A stretch of 64,000 bases of DNA. It comes from Dallia pectoralis (lineage: Eukaryota; Chordata; Actinopteri; Esociformes; Umbridae). The number at the start of each line of letters is the position of its first letter. Position 1 is the first letter of the stretch. Positions 22,433 through 32,830 of this stretch are shown here, piece by piece. Under the pieces are notes generated by a model. That model did no database searches. It was not told the DNA's origin and was given only the letters and a program-made list of their open reading frames with translations. A program made the position numbers and the translations under genes. Location: the NCBI GenBank assembly GCA_029465975.1, contig CM055728.1:5233900-5297899 (forward strand), written 5' to 3'.

Positions 22433-23124
22433 TTTATGAATAAATGTTAAAACGGCTTGCCATACAAACACAATGCTTAGAGCACTGGACGGCACTCTGT
22501 GTGCGGGTGTGCGTGTGGTTGTAAGCAGAGGCAAAGTAGTGGGTTGAATGTGCCAGTTTGGGTATAAGCCTCAGAACTATCTCAGTGCCTTGTTTCACAT
22601 GGCTGCTATATAGCTCCCTAACACACACACACACACACACACACACTGAGTTAATGGTTCCATCTGTCGTGACACATACACCCACAAACATAATGTACAA
22701 CCGTATGCCCACATTCAAAGTTGTCTTTGTTATTCTGATGTGACAATACAATCACATCACATACACAATAATCAACTGAGTTTCTGTACTAGGAGATAAA
22801 GCCGTTTGTATTTTGTCTCACTTGACATATCTGCTCGCAAAAAGAGGCTTTCTGCATCATTCATATCACACAACTAACTATTATGCTACTAACACCTTAC
22901 TCCAGTTTTGCAAATGATTCTTAGGAATGGGAAGACAATGATATCGGTTTAAGGATTAACTAGTCTGGTCTGAACCACTTCATAAAAATAAAAAAGAACT
23001 GTATACTGTTCAACGCTCATGTCTTATCACAAAGAACCCTTGTCTGACAAATATTTTTAGAATATTGTACGGACACTTCAAACCTTCAGCAACATAAACA
23101 CCTCTATCCATGTTTTGCCAAGCC
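22433..23124. other. intron sequence with a CA microsatellite
   Basis: Contains (CA)n at 22621-22646. Nothing else is recognised. It lies just inside the exon 'e' to 'f' intron. Confidence 0.4.
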
Positions 23125-23162
23125 AATACATTTTACCTGGGGAAAAAAGAGAAACACGGTAG
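23125..23162 (-). promoter_or_regulatory. candidate zero-length (recursive) splice site in the cacna2d3 intron
   Basis: Eighty nucleotides downstream of the exon 'e' donor the minus strand shows a strong pyrimidine tract (tttctcttttttcccc), then cag directly followed by gtaaaa. An acceptor abutting a donor is the form of a recursive or ratchet splice site, or of a microexon whose body was lost. It opens a 21.4-kb intron, the long-intron setting in which such sites are known in vertebrate neuronal genes. Confidence 0.4.
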
Positions 23163-23216
23163 GAGTGTCTAATTGGACAGTACCATGTGGGAGATGGGGG
23201 AGCGGTGTCCACTCAC

Positions 23217-23350
23217 GGTGCTGTCAACGTAGGCCTCGGTCCACACCGTATCGTGCTCCTGGTCAATGACTTTTGGCCGACTGAGCACGTGCAGGTACTC
23301 CATCACGTTCTCCTGCACATCCGCCAACGTGGAGATTTGAGTGAAATAAC
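23217..23350 (-). CDS. cacna2d3: cacna2d3-like exon 'e' (VWA to Cache linker)
   Basis: Two bases complete the Gly codon, then 44 codons follow, with acceptor ccttccag and donor gtgagt. The peptide begins GYFTQISTLADVQENV, continues MEYLHVLSRPKVIDQEHD and ends TVWTEAYVDST. This is the best conserved piece in the window and fixes the subfamily as 3/4; with exon 'd' it favours 3. As I remember them, mammalian proteins have a few extra residues (about LPQAQK) after DST. No exon for these was found before exon 'f', and a zero-length splice site lies 80 nt downstream (see the regulatory entry). Confidence 0.94.
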
Positions 23351-24088
23351 CTGGAAGGAAAGTATCATGAGAGAAGGAGAGACGGAAAGTTATGAGACAA
23401 GCAGAGATGGCTAGAAATGAGAAACTTTTGCTACAACCATGAACTTGGAGTTCCTGCAAAACTGCAGACATAGAACCTAGAAATAGTCTCTATGAGTCAG
23501 TATGGTTCTGTGTACGGGTCACTGAAATAGCCTGAGAGAAATAGCCCGTCCCCAGAGCTAATACTGGAGAATACAATGCATCCCTCTAACTTGGGTAAGA
23601 GTCACTGTAGCCTGTCTGAAACAAACACACACACAAGCTTTCGTGTATATAGACACACACAATATCAAAGGACACACTCCACACACTGTCTATTTAATTT
23701 CTCTCCATCGGAGGCGGACCAAGACTATGTTGACTATGTTGACTTGCACAACCAGCCTGAGAGTGTTCAATTCACCAAGACAGCCGTGACTTAAACACAC
23801 ACACACACACAAGCAGTAAAGTGCTGTGTGTGGCCTGACCAGCATCCGAGTGTGAGATATGATGTGACGTGACCCATTCACGCAATGGCAACCAGCTGCA
23901 TGCCATCACACATACACACAAACACACACAATTTGAAGAGACAGAGCAGCCATTGCCAGAACTGTAAAGTTTAACTTGTAACCGTAACTGTAACCGGAGT
24001 TGAGGGATTTTTTCACGCATGAAACATTAAAGTACTTAGAATCAGATTAAGCCATGGTCATGATGGAATAACACTAAACACTACACAC
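23351..24088. other. 738-nt cacna2d3 intron with CA-rich tracts
   Basis: Short CA microsatellites at about 23795-23812 and 23905-23930. No other feature. Confidence 0.5.
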
Positions 24089-24167
24089 CCTTATTAGCGC
24101 AGGCCATCCATTTTAGGTTATCTGCAAAGGCAGACTCTCGGCCAATCAGGTACGGGAAAATCCGGAC
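24089..24167 (-). CDS. cacna2d3: cacna2d3-like exon 'd' (end of VWA domain)
   Basis: Seventy-nine nucleotides: 26 codons plus one base, with acceptor tttccag and donor gtgtgt. The peptide is VRIFPYLIGRESAFAD followed by NLKWMACANK. The split Gly codon is completed by the first two bases of the next exon. ADNLKWMACANKG is diagnostic for the alpha2/delta-3 type; type 4 has ADRMKWIACNNKG. A 12-kb intron precedes it. Confidence 0.92.
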
Positions 24168-24531
24168 CTGGAAAGAGAAGATAGATAACTTATGCGTATA
24201 AAATAATCGCATACCCCGACAAAGGTGCACTCAAACATACTCTCACAAATACAAAAAGATGACATAGTTCAGGTTAAGGGTAGGTCTGGAACCTGCACAC
24301 CTCCTGGACCTAGACCTTCCACTCCACATGAACGCAGCACTCGTCCCACCTCTCAATCACCTGAACATTGATCACCTGAACATTGATCACCTGTGTAACC
24401 TACCCGTTCCTTTGTTTTCTCACATTATTCAGTTATTCATTGTTCATTTACAGCCTTCTGATTGTGATGTATTGTTTGTATGATTCACCATATGACTAAG
24501 CATTTAGTTCAATTTCTGAACAAATATATGT

Positions 24532-24668
24532 ATAACCACTATATGTGGGTCAAGGACGTGACAAAAGTGCCTACCACAACTGGAACCACTATATGTGGGT
24601 CAATGACGTGACAAAAGTGCCTACCACAACTGGAACCACTATATGTGGGTCAATGTCGTGACAAAAGT
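24532..24668 (+). repeat. short tandem repeat, unit about 62 bp
   Basis: AACCACTATATGTGGGTCAA is followed by GACGTGACAAAAGTGCCTAC in two full copies and a partial third. Each unit contains the short palindrome CACTATATGTG-like core. Confidence 0.75.
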
Positions 24669-26733
24669 GAAAGCCATTAAGATACTGAAAATGTCATATG
24701 TATTGTCCATAGCCATAACTGTTAGCTTATCCAAAACAACAGTTTGGAAAAAATCTGAAATCAATAAGCGAAAGACATTTACGAAGGTGATAAGGACAAC
24801 AGAGGCTACAATGAGGCTACAGAGGCTACAAGTGCAAATCACATTACATTACAACATATAAGCTAGATGGGATGTGTTTTATCTGCTTAACTTGCCTTCA
24901 TTGATGATTTAAATTCCAACAGCAGTAGCGAGGTAAATTTTAATGTGTACAGAAACATCTTATCTGTAAAATGTTAAGCAAATATCTCTAAAACTAATTC
25001 AAGGGCATCATATAGCAAGACAATGACCTCAGTATACTGCCACTGAAACTAGTGTTTTATAGAGCCAATAGGAGACAATCTTAGAGACTGAAAGTAAAAA
25101 ACAACAACATTAAAAACAAATTCCAAACGAACAGAGCGTTCCTATTGAAGGTACCCAGTATGATGGGGTCATGGAACCATATCAACATTAAATTCATCAT
25201 CATATGAATTCGTCCCAATAGTTTTTGTTCCCTCAAACCTAAAGGGAGTGTATAATTGTAGTCATTTCTAAATGTAAATAATGTAGACAAACACATTTAT
25301 ATGTCCAATGTTCACATTTTAAGCACAGATAGCCAGAAGATTAGGAAATGCTCACAATCCCAATACTTATGAGACACGGTATAGGGCCATAAATGTGTTT
25401 TCCAATAAGTACTATGCTGTTTTGTTCAGATAATCAATACCACGCATGAATAGCTACGCTTCTCTACAGCTGAGACACATGGGGCTATGTGCTGGCTTCC
25501 CACATGTTGGCTTCCTTTAGGTCCAGTTGGCAGGTGTGTGTGTGTGTGTGTTAAGAGAGCACGCTGCCAGATTGGACCAGATGCAGGCCTCAGGAGAACC
25601 AGGCTAAACAGCTGCCCTCCTCCATTCCTCACTCCACCCACCCTGGGAGTCTGCTTGTGTGGATGCGCGCGTGCAAGCATGTGTGACTGTTTGGGTTTGG
25701 GTCTGAAATATAGAAGGCCTTCGAAAGGCAGACAGAAATAGAGACATAAACAGTAGGAAAGGGAGGAAGAGAGGGAAGGGGTCGGAGGGGGTGTGGGTGT
25801 ACAGTTTTATGTAGGGCTTTGATTATCGTTTATCTCTCTCATAAGTAGGTCAGGATCTATTTATTGGTAGCTGAAGTCATGCAATCCTTTTATTCAAATT
25901 AATGTTTCACATCCCTTTTAAACGGACACTACGGCTATGAATATTTTACGGCTGCTAGGGCCAGATGTTCACAAGGCACTTTGAATTAAGTCAAGTTTGG
26001 ATAAGGAGTGGCTCAATGCCACCGGCTCAGACCCCACACCTTAACTTAACCCTAAATTTAACCACACAAGAGTATTACATCACTTTAACCCTTCTCCGGT
26101 GTTTGTAGTGCCTCGCATTCCGCCGAATTCATCTGAGTATGGGGATCGCCTCGGCATCGGCTAACACAAATTTGACAAAACAAAACACGCCTCAACATTT
26201 GAAGATGTGTCATCGGCTTTGATACCTGGTTTGCTTTGTTTTGAGCTTTAGCTCTCATTGTCAGGTCACCCCTAAATCATCACTATAGGAGTCTTCACAG
26301 GCATCCCTATTAGCTAATTAGCCTTGCATTTGCTTTGTAGTGTTAGAGTTAGAGGGAGAGCCCAGGTGTGCAAGAGAGACTGAAGTAGATAGATGCAGAC
26401 AGAGAAAGCTTACATATATGAGCCTATGTATGTAAAATAAAAATGAAATAATTAGTTTAGCTATATATGAGCAGCCCGGTGGACTTTCTACATTCAAGAT
26501 GTTCCTTTCAGGTGCCATGTCATTTACACTGTCTCCACAGATAGCTTGTCTTTCCACACAATTACTAACATTTCTTATTAAATTTTTAACATTAACAAGC
26601 CGAAATTTGAATTACATGTCACACATACTGAACTGTTAAAATTATATTTGACAAACAAAAACTCATATGCATGAATGCCTTCTCTTGGTTATTTGTCTAA
26701 CTCGCTTTTCACAAGCAAAACAATTTGCTTAAA
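24669..26733. other. intron sequence, no gene recognised
   Basis: AT-rich with a (TG)n tract at 25536-25551. ORFs in 25081-25741 are low-complexity readings. No TIR or LTR structure noticed. Confidence 0.4.
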
Positions 26734-26739
26734 AGACAT

Positions 26740-26935
26740 ACAGAATCTCACAAAAGTGAGTACATCCCTTACATTTTTGTAAATATTTGATTATATCCTT
26801 TCATGTGACAACACTGAAGAAATGACACTTTGCTACATTGTAAAGTAGTGAGTGTACAGCTTGTATAACAGCCATTCATGTCTAAACCGCTGGCAACAAA
26901 AGTGAGTACACCCCTAAGTGAAAATGTACACTGTT
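26740..26935. mobile_element. Tc1/mariner MITE (CACAAAAGTGAGTACA family)
   Basis: The ends ACAGAATCTCACAAAAGTGAGT and, further on, CAACAAAAGTGAGTACACCC belong to a well known vertebrate Tc1-like non-autonomous repeat. The middle (TGACAACACTGAAGAAATGA, GCTACATTGTAAAGTAGTGA) is as in that family. Confidence 0.7.
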
Positions 26936-27951
26936 ATACAACAAAATGTGTGAAACAGAATGGCTTAGGGCAGACATGTAATGTTATCAAGGATGAGTTA
27001 CTGCAGAAAGAAAATACACAGTTTGAAATTATTGTAATTTTTAGTGTCAATAATAAATTGCCCTTTATTCTATAATTCCTTAGTTGTACATTGTCAAGAT
27101 GTGTTTCTGTCAGTTTTAGATTTATACATAATAAAAACACGAGGACAAAAAAAAGAGATAGAGAGAGAAAGACGGACAAGATATGAGAATTGCTGTGGAG
27201 GGGTGCAAATGGGACTATCATTAGCCACTTTTTCAATCATAGCTAGCTGAGATAATAGCACACAATGTAGTATCATTTTCAACGTTTTTTTTAGCAGGGA
27301 AACCGAACGCTGTGTCCTGAGTAAAATGTTTTATATATACAGTTTAGGCACACAATCACAAATATTGGTAAATTAAATATCACCAATGTTGTTTATGTTC
27401 ATGTTAGGAGAAAATAATAGTAGTAATTATTAAACCCATAAGGAACCACTTTAGGTATCTCTAAGGGCTCTGAGACCCAAATGACCATGATAGCCTGAGT
27501 TCTCTCCTTAATATCGATTATAAACTATCACTAGGCATTAGTAGCACGGCCTATAGAAGACAGATTACTCAAAATGTCTACAGTGTAAAAAACAAATGAC
27601 AATATAAACAACGCAGCTCAGTGCTTTCCACCATCTAAGGCTTTTGCAATATCATTTACAACAAGCAAAGTGGCCATTGTGTTATTGTGTTTAGGTCTAA
27701 AAACAAATTGAATGATGCTAAGAATACTATTAGCGGAACACAATTATTGTAACTGCTTGTTATTTATAGATTTTTTCTCTATAGGATGTTTTGATTTGTT
27801 ATCTATCTAGGATGTTAGCCAGACGAGGGAGCCAATAGATGGGTCGATTGTCACTTTACTTGTGTAATGGCAGTACAGAAGCTGCCTTTAAAGGTTAGGG
27901 TATGCGTGCGCGTGTGTGCGTGCGTATGTGTACATTGTGCTCTAACATCTG
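26936..27951. other. intron sequence, no gene recognised
   Basis: AT-rich; a GT-rich tract at 27905-27932. No structured feature. Confidence 0.4.
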
Positions 27952-28059
27952 TGAACTATGGAGGACCAAGTCTGCCAGAATTAAAAATAAATGAATAAAT
28001 AATTAAATGCACCAATACAAGTATTTTACATCAAAATATATGTAAAAAAATTAAATTAT

Positions 28060-28464
28060 TGTAACATATTGGGTGAGCTGTGCTGTACACAGGGTGGTTG
28101 GGAGAGCACTTCTGTGTATGTATATTGTAATTAGGAGCACAGCTGTTTTGAGTTGGGTTAATTAAGCACCGGGCATAGGTTTGTATCAGTAGGCTATTTA
28201 AGTCCCCTGGTTAGGTTCACTGGTGCTTGATATTATTTAACGTTACGTGTCGTTGTAGGTGAGTGTTGTGTACATGTCAAATTGATACTGTTGTTTTTGT
28301 AAATGTACAAGTCGCTTTGTGTAAGCGCATTTCATTTATCATCAGTATAGTTTTGTCCGTTCGTTGTTCTATGTTGGTTTCAAACTACAATTAAACACGA
28401 CGAACGTGATTACCTGGCTCTGCATCTAGCTCCTTCTGCACTTCACCTGTACGGATCCGTGACA
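28060..28464 (+). repeat. LTR A (5')
   Basis: TGTAACATAT ... GATCCGTGACA. TATA-like TATTTAAG at 28195-28202. GCTTGATATT at 28225-28234 marks the expected RNA start. Poly(A) signal AATTAAA near 28389. The first internal bases at 28465-28476, GAATATCAAGCC, are complementary to the RNA-start site over 10 nt. Confidence 0.85.
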
Positions 28465-28482
28465 GAATATCAAGCCGACGAA

Positions 28483-30036
28483 ATGAGCGAGCAGAGCCTG
28501 ACGGAGGGAGGTTTCCCCGGAGATTATTGCTACACCTCCGGGGAGATTTACTCCTACCGTCAGCCCACGGAGCAGTGGGACTGGTTTAAGCCGGAGACAC
28601 CCCAGGAGGAGTATAGGCGTCTCCGCGCTTACTTTGGCTACGAACCACCTATGCAGCTATCAGGGCTGATTACATCGGGTCCGCGGTCCTTCCCGGAGGA
28701 AGGCAAGAGGGCACCCCGAAGGCGTCCCAAGAAGGTTTTTGGGGGGGAGCTAAGGAGGTGTTCCGGGAGGACCGCGGAGAGAACACCCACGGTCCTGGTG
28801 CTGCAGGAACGGCCACCCACTGCTCCGGGGCTGCAGACAGGGGGAGGAAAACCCCTGGAGCTACAGCCACTACCCCCGCCGTGGGAAGACCCTTTTCTGC
28901 CGCCGACGTCAGGGACAGAAAAACCCCCGGAGGGGTTGGATGACCAGCCCACTGCCATTATTAGGACGTGGTGGAGGACATGGCTGGACTTACAGGAGCC
29001 AGCGCCTGAGATGGTCGCCACCACGCCTGCGCCTGAGATGGTCGCCGTCACGCCAGCGTTCAAGATGGCTGTTGCCGTCACGCCAGCGCTCAAGATGGCT
29101 GCCGTCGTCCCGCCAGCGCTCAAGATGGCTGCCGCCGTCTCGCCAGCGTCCACGATGGCTGCCGTCGTCCCGCCAGCGCCCAAGATGGCTGCCGCCGTCT
29201 CGCCAGCGTCCACGATGGCTCCCGCCGTCCCGCCAGCGCCCAAGATGGCTGCCGTCGTCCCGCCAGCGCCCAAGATGGCTGCCGTCGTCCCGCCCACGTC
29301 CACGATGGCTCCCGCCGTCACGCCCGTGCCCAAGATGGCTGTTGCCGTCACGCCAGCGCTCAAGATGGCTGCCGTCGTCGTCACGCCAGCGTCCACGATG
29401 GCCCCCGCCGTCACGCCCGCGCCCAAGATGGCTGCCGCATCGCCGCCCACAATGGCTGCCGCATCGCCGCCCACAATGGCTGCCGCATCGCCGCCCACAA
29501 TGGCTGCCGCATCGCCCGCCCAATGGCTGCCGCATCGCCGCCCACAATGGCTGCCGCATCGCCGCCCACAGTGGCTGCCGCATCGCCGCCCACAGTGGCT
29601 GCCGCATCGCCGCCCACAGTGGCTGCCGCATCGCCGCCCACAGTGGCTGCCGCACGCCGCCCACAGTGGCTGCCGCATCGCCGCCCACAATGGCTGCCGC
29701 ATCGCCGCCCACAATGGCTGCCGCATCGCCGCCCACAATGGCTGCCGCATCGCCGCCCACAATGGCTGCCGCATCGCCGCCCACAATGGCTGCCGCACGC
29801 GCCACGATGGCCGCGCCACGACGACGCCACGATGGCCGCCGCCACGACGACGCTCACGATGGCCGCCGCCACGACTACGCTCACGATGGCCGCCGCCACG
29901 ACTACGCTCACGATGGCCGCCGCCACGACGACGCTCACGATGGCCGCCGCCACGACGCCACGATGGCCGCCGCCACGACTCACGATGGCCGCCGCCACGA
30001 CTACGCTCACGATGGCCGCCGCCACGACTACTGTAA
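28483..30036 (+). CDS. retroelement ORF, body 1: conserved head plus long repeat tail
   Basis: I choose ATG 28483, 18 bases inside the LTR; the frame is also open upstream from a GTG in the LTR. The head has an acidic start (MSEQSLTEGGFPGDYCYTSG), then TEQWDWFKPETPQEEYRR and LRAYFGYEPPMQLSGLI as in the left-edge element. A basic Pro/Arg segment (RRRPKKVFGGELRR) and a linker ending around DDQPTAIIRTWWRTW follow. From about residue 180 the tail is tandem units of 10-11 residues (PAPKMAAVVP, PASTMAPAVP), then 8-residue SPPTMAAA units. A one-base loss near 29518 changes the reading to PQWLPHRR units, later RSRWPPPR units. The TAA stop is made by the LTR. No known catalytic motif. Confidence 0.55.
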   Translation: MSEQSLTEGGFPGDYCYTSGEIYSYRQPTEQWDWFKPETPQEEYRRLRAYFGYEPPMQLSGLITSGPRSFPEEGKRAPRRRPKKVFGGELRRCSGRTAERTPTVLVLQERPPTAPGLQTGGGKPLELQPLPPPWEDPFLPPTSGTEKPPEGLDDQPTAIIRTWWRTWLDLQEPAPEMVATTPAPEMVAVTPAFKMAVAVTPALKMAAVVPPALKMAAAVSPASTMAAVVPPAPKMAAAVSPASTMAPAVPPAPKMAAVVPPAPKMAAVVPPTSTMAPAVTPVPKMAVAVTPALKMAAVVVTPASTMAPAVTPAPKMAAASPPTMAAASPPTMAAASPPTMAAASPAQWLPHRRPQWLPHRRPQWLPHRRPQWLPHRRPQWLPHRRPQWLPHAAHSGCRIAAHNGCRIAAHNGCRIAAHNGCRIAAHNGCRIAAHNGCRTRHDGRATTTPRWPPPRRRSRWPPPRLRSRWPPPRLRSRWPPPRRRSRWPPPRRHDGRRHDSRWPPPRLRSRWPPPRLL

Positions 30037-30436
30037 CATATTGGGTGAGCTGTGCTGTACACAGGGTGGTTGGGAGAGCACTTCTGTGTATGTATATTGT
30101 AATTAGGAGCACAGCTGTTTTGAGTTGGGTTAATTAAGCACCGGGCATAGGTTTGTATCAGTAGGCTATTTAAGTCCCCTGGTTAGGTTCACTGGTGCTT
30201 GATATTATTTAACGTTACGTGTCGTTGTAGGTGAGTGTTGTGTACATGTCAAATTGATACTGTTGTTTTTGTAAATGTACAAGTCGCTTTGTGTAAGCGC
30301 ATTTCATTTATCATCAGTATAGTTTTGTCCGTTCGTTGTTCTATGTTGGTTTCAAACTACAATTAAACACGACGAACGTGATTACCTGGCTCTGCATCTA
30401 GCTCCTTCTGCACTTCACCTGTACGGATCCGTGACA
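30032..30436 (+). repeat. LTR B (internal)
   Basis: Same 405-bp unit as LTR A. It follows body 1 directly; the first bases TGTAA supply the stop codon of the body 1 ORF. It serves as 3' LTR of body 1 and 5' LTR of body 2, with the PBS GAATATCAAGCC at 30437. Confidence 0.85.
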
Positions 30437-30454
30437 GAATATCAAGCCGACGAA

Positions 30455-30910
30455 ATGAGCGAGCAGAGCCTGACGGAGGGAGGTTTCCCCGGAGATTATT
30501 GCTACACCTCCGGGGAGATTTACTCCTACCGTCAGCCCACGGAGCAGTGGGACTGGTTTAAGCCGGAGACACCCCAGGAGGAGTATAGGCGTCTCCGCGC
30601 TTACTTTGGCTACGAACCACCTATGCAGCTATCAGGGCTGATTACATCGGGTCCGCGGTCCTTCCCGGAGGAAGGCAAGAGGGCACCCGAAGGCGTCCCA
30701 AGAAGGTTTTTGGGGGAGCTAAGGAGGTGTTCCGGGAGGACCGCGGAGAGAACACCCACGGTCCTGGTGCTGCAGGAACGGCCACCCACTGCTCCGGGGC
30801 TGCAGACAGGGGGAGGAAACCCCTGGAGCTACAGCCACTACCCCGCCGTGGGAAGACCCTTTTCTGCCGCCGACGTCAGGGACAGAAAAACCCCCGGAGG
30901 GGTTGGATGA
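30455..30910 (+). pseudogene. retroelement ORF, body 2: same head, frame broken
   Basis: ATG 30455 opens the same head as body 1, nearly identical through LSGLITSGPRSFPEEGKRAP. Relative to body 1 one C is missing near 30688 and two G near 30714, which restores frame. One A near 30819 and one C near 30844 are then missing, and the frame ends at 30908. The original frame resumes from about 30903 (DDQPTAIIRTWW..) and stays open through the tail to beyond 32400. All differences fall in homopolymers. Confidence 0.55.
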
Positions 30911-30979
30911 CCAGCCCACTGCCATTATTAGGACGTGGTGGAGGACATGGCTGGACTTACAGGAGCCAGCGCCTGAGAT

Positions 30980-32270
30980 GGTCGCCACCACGCCTGCGCC
31001 TGAGATGGTCGCCGTCACGCCAGCGTTCAAGATGGCTGTTGCCGTCACGCCAGCGCTCAAGATGGCTGCCGTCGTCCCGCCAGCGCTCAAGATGGCTGCC
31101 GCCGTCTCGCCAGCGTCCACGATGGCTGCCGTCGTCCCGCCAGCGCCCAAGATGGCTGCCGCCGTCTCGCCAGCGTCCACGATGGCTCCCGCCGTCCCGC
31201 CAGCGCCCAAGATGGCTGCCGTCGTCCCGCCAGCGCCCAAGATGGCTGCCGTCGTCCCGCCCACGTCCACGATGGCTCCCGCCGTCACGCCCGTGCCCAA
31301 GATGGCTGTTGCCGTCACGCCAGCGCTCAAGATGGCTGCCGTCGTCGTCACGCCAGCGTCCACGATGGCCCCCGCCGTCACGCCCGCGCCCAAGATGGCT
31401 GCCGCATCGCCGCCCACAATGGCTGCCGCATCGCCGCCCACAATGGCTGCCGCATCGCCGCCCACAATGGCTGCCGCATCGCCGCCCACAATGGCTGCCG
31501 CATCGCCGCCCACAATGGCTGCCGCATCGCCGCCCACAGTGGCTGCCGCATCGCCGCCCACAGTGGCTGCCGCATCGCCGCCCACAGTGGCTGCCGCATC
31601 GCCGCCCACAGTGGCTGCCGCATCGCCGCCCACAATGGCTGCCGCATCGCCGCCCACAATGGCTGCCGCATCGCCGCCCACAATGGCTGCCGCATCGCCG
31701 CCCACAATGGCTGCCGCATCGCCGCCCACAATGGCTGCCGCATCGCCGCCCACGAAGGCCGCGCCGCGACGCTCACGATGGCCGCCGCCACGCGACGCGC
31801 TCACGATGGCCGCCGCCACGACGACGCTCACGATGGCCGCCGCCACGACTACGCTCACGATGGCCGCCGCCACGACTACGCTCACGATGGCCGCCGCCAC
31901 GACGACGCTCACGATGGCCGCCGCCACGACGACGCTCACGATGGCCGCCGCCACGACTACGCTCACGATGGCCGCCGCCACGACTACGCTCACGATGGCC
32001 GCCGCCACGACTACGCTCACGATGGCCGCCGCCACGACTACGCTCACGATGGCCGCCGCCACGACTACGCTCACGATGGCCGCCGCCAGGACTACGCTCA
32101 CGATGGCCGCCGCCAGGACTACGCTCACGATGGCCGCCGCCAGGACTACGCCACGCCGCCGCCAGGACTCGCTCACGATGGCCGCCGCCACGACTACCCA
32201 CGATGGCCGCCGCCACGACGCCCACGATGGCCGCCGCCACGACGCCCACGATGGCCGCCGCCACGATGGC
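30980..32270 (+). repeat. coding minisatellites of body 2 (24-33 bp units)
   Basis: Three successive arrays: CCGCCAGCGCCCAAGATGG-type units of 30-33 bp (30980-31400), GCATCGCCGCCCACAATGG-type units of 24 bp (31400-31755) and GCCACGACTACGCTCACGATGG-type units of 24 bp (31780-32265). Body 1 has the same three arrays with different copy numbers at 29020-29430, 29430-29800 and 29820-30030. Units divisible by three keep several frames open. Confidence 0.85.
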
Positions 32271-32425
32271 TGCCGCCCAAGATTGCTGCAGACTGTCGAA
32301 CGCCCAAAGAGGGCTGGACTAACTGTCCCGGCCCGCCTCCGGGTTGAACGGACAATATATGTCTCCTCTGTTCCCCTTCCCTTTTGGTTAGGCTATCTGG
32401 AAGCCAGCCTTTTAGTGGGGGATAC

Positions 32426-32830
32426 TGTAACATATTGGGTGAGCTGTGCTGTACACAGGGTGGTTGGGAGAGCACTTCTGTGTATGTATATTGTAATTAG
32501 GAGCACAGCTGTTTTGAGTTGGGTTAATTAAGCACCGGGCATAGGTTTGTATCAGTAGGCTATTTAAGTCCCCTGGTTAGGTTCACTGGTGCTTGATATT
32601 ATTTAACGTTACGTGTCGTTGTAGGTGAGTGTTGTGTACATGTCAAATTGATACTGTTGTTTTTGTAAATGTACAAGTCGCTTTGTGTAAGCGCATTTCA
32701 TTTATCATCAGTATAGTTTTGTCCGTTCGTTGTTCTATGTTGGTTTCAAACTACAATTAAACACGACGAACGTGATTACCTGGCTCTGCATCTCGCTCCT
32801 TCTGCACTTCACCTGTACGGATCCGTGACA
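32426..32830 (+). repeat. LTR C (3')
   Basis: Same unit; preceded by the purine-rich tract TTAGTGGGGGATAC, absent before LTR B. Followed by the target duplication ATTAT. Confidence 0.85.

Larger units (their letters stand above)
28060..32830 (+). mobile_element. tandem LTR retroelement: LTR-body-LTR-body-LTR, 5-bp TSD
   Basis: Three 405-bp LTRs enclose two related bodies. The whole is flanked by ATTAT (28055-28059 and 32831-32835), so it behaves as one insertion into the fold-back element. LTRs A and B look identical; C differs at one site noticed (ctag to ctcg near its 3' end). Body 1 lacks the 3' segment with the polypurine tract that body 2 has. Neither body encodes protease, RT or integrase. 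The tandem form fits recombination between copies during reverse transcription, or unequal exchange. Confidence 0.88.

Noticed and set aside
30719..32191. Minus-strand ORFs of up to 490 residues (AAAIVGGD units)
   Set aside because: Antisense shadows of the coding minisatellites of the plus-strand retroelement body.
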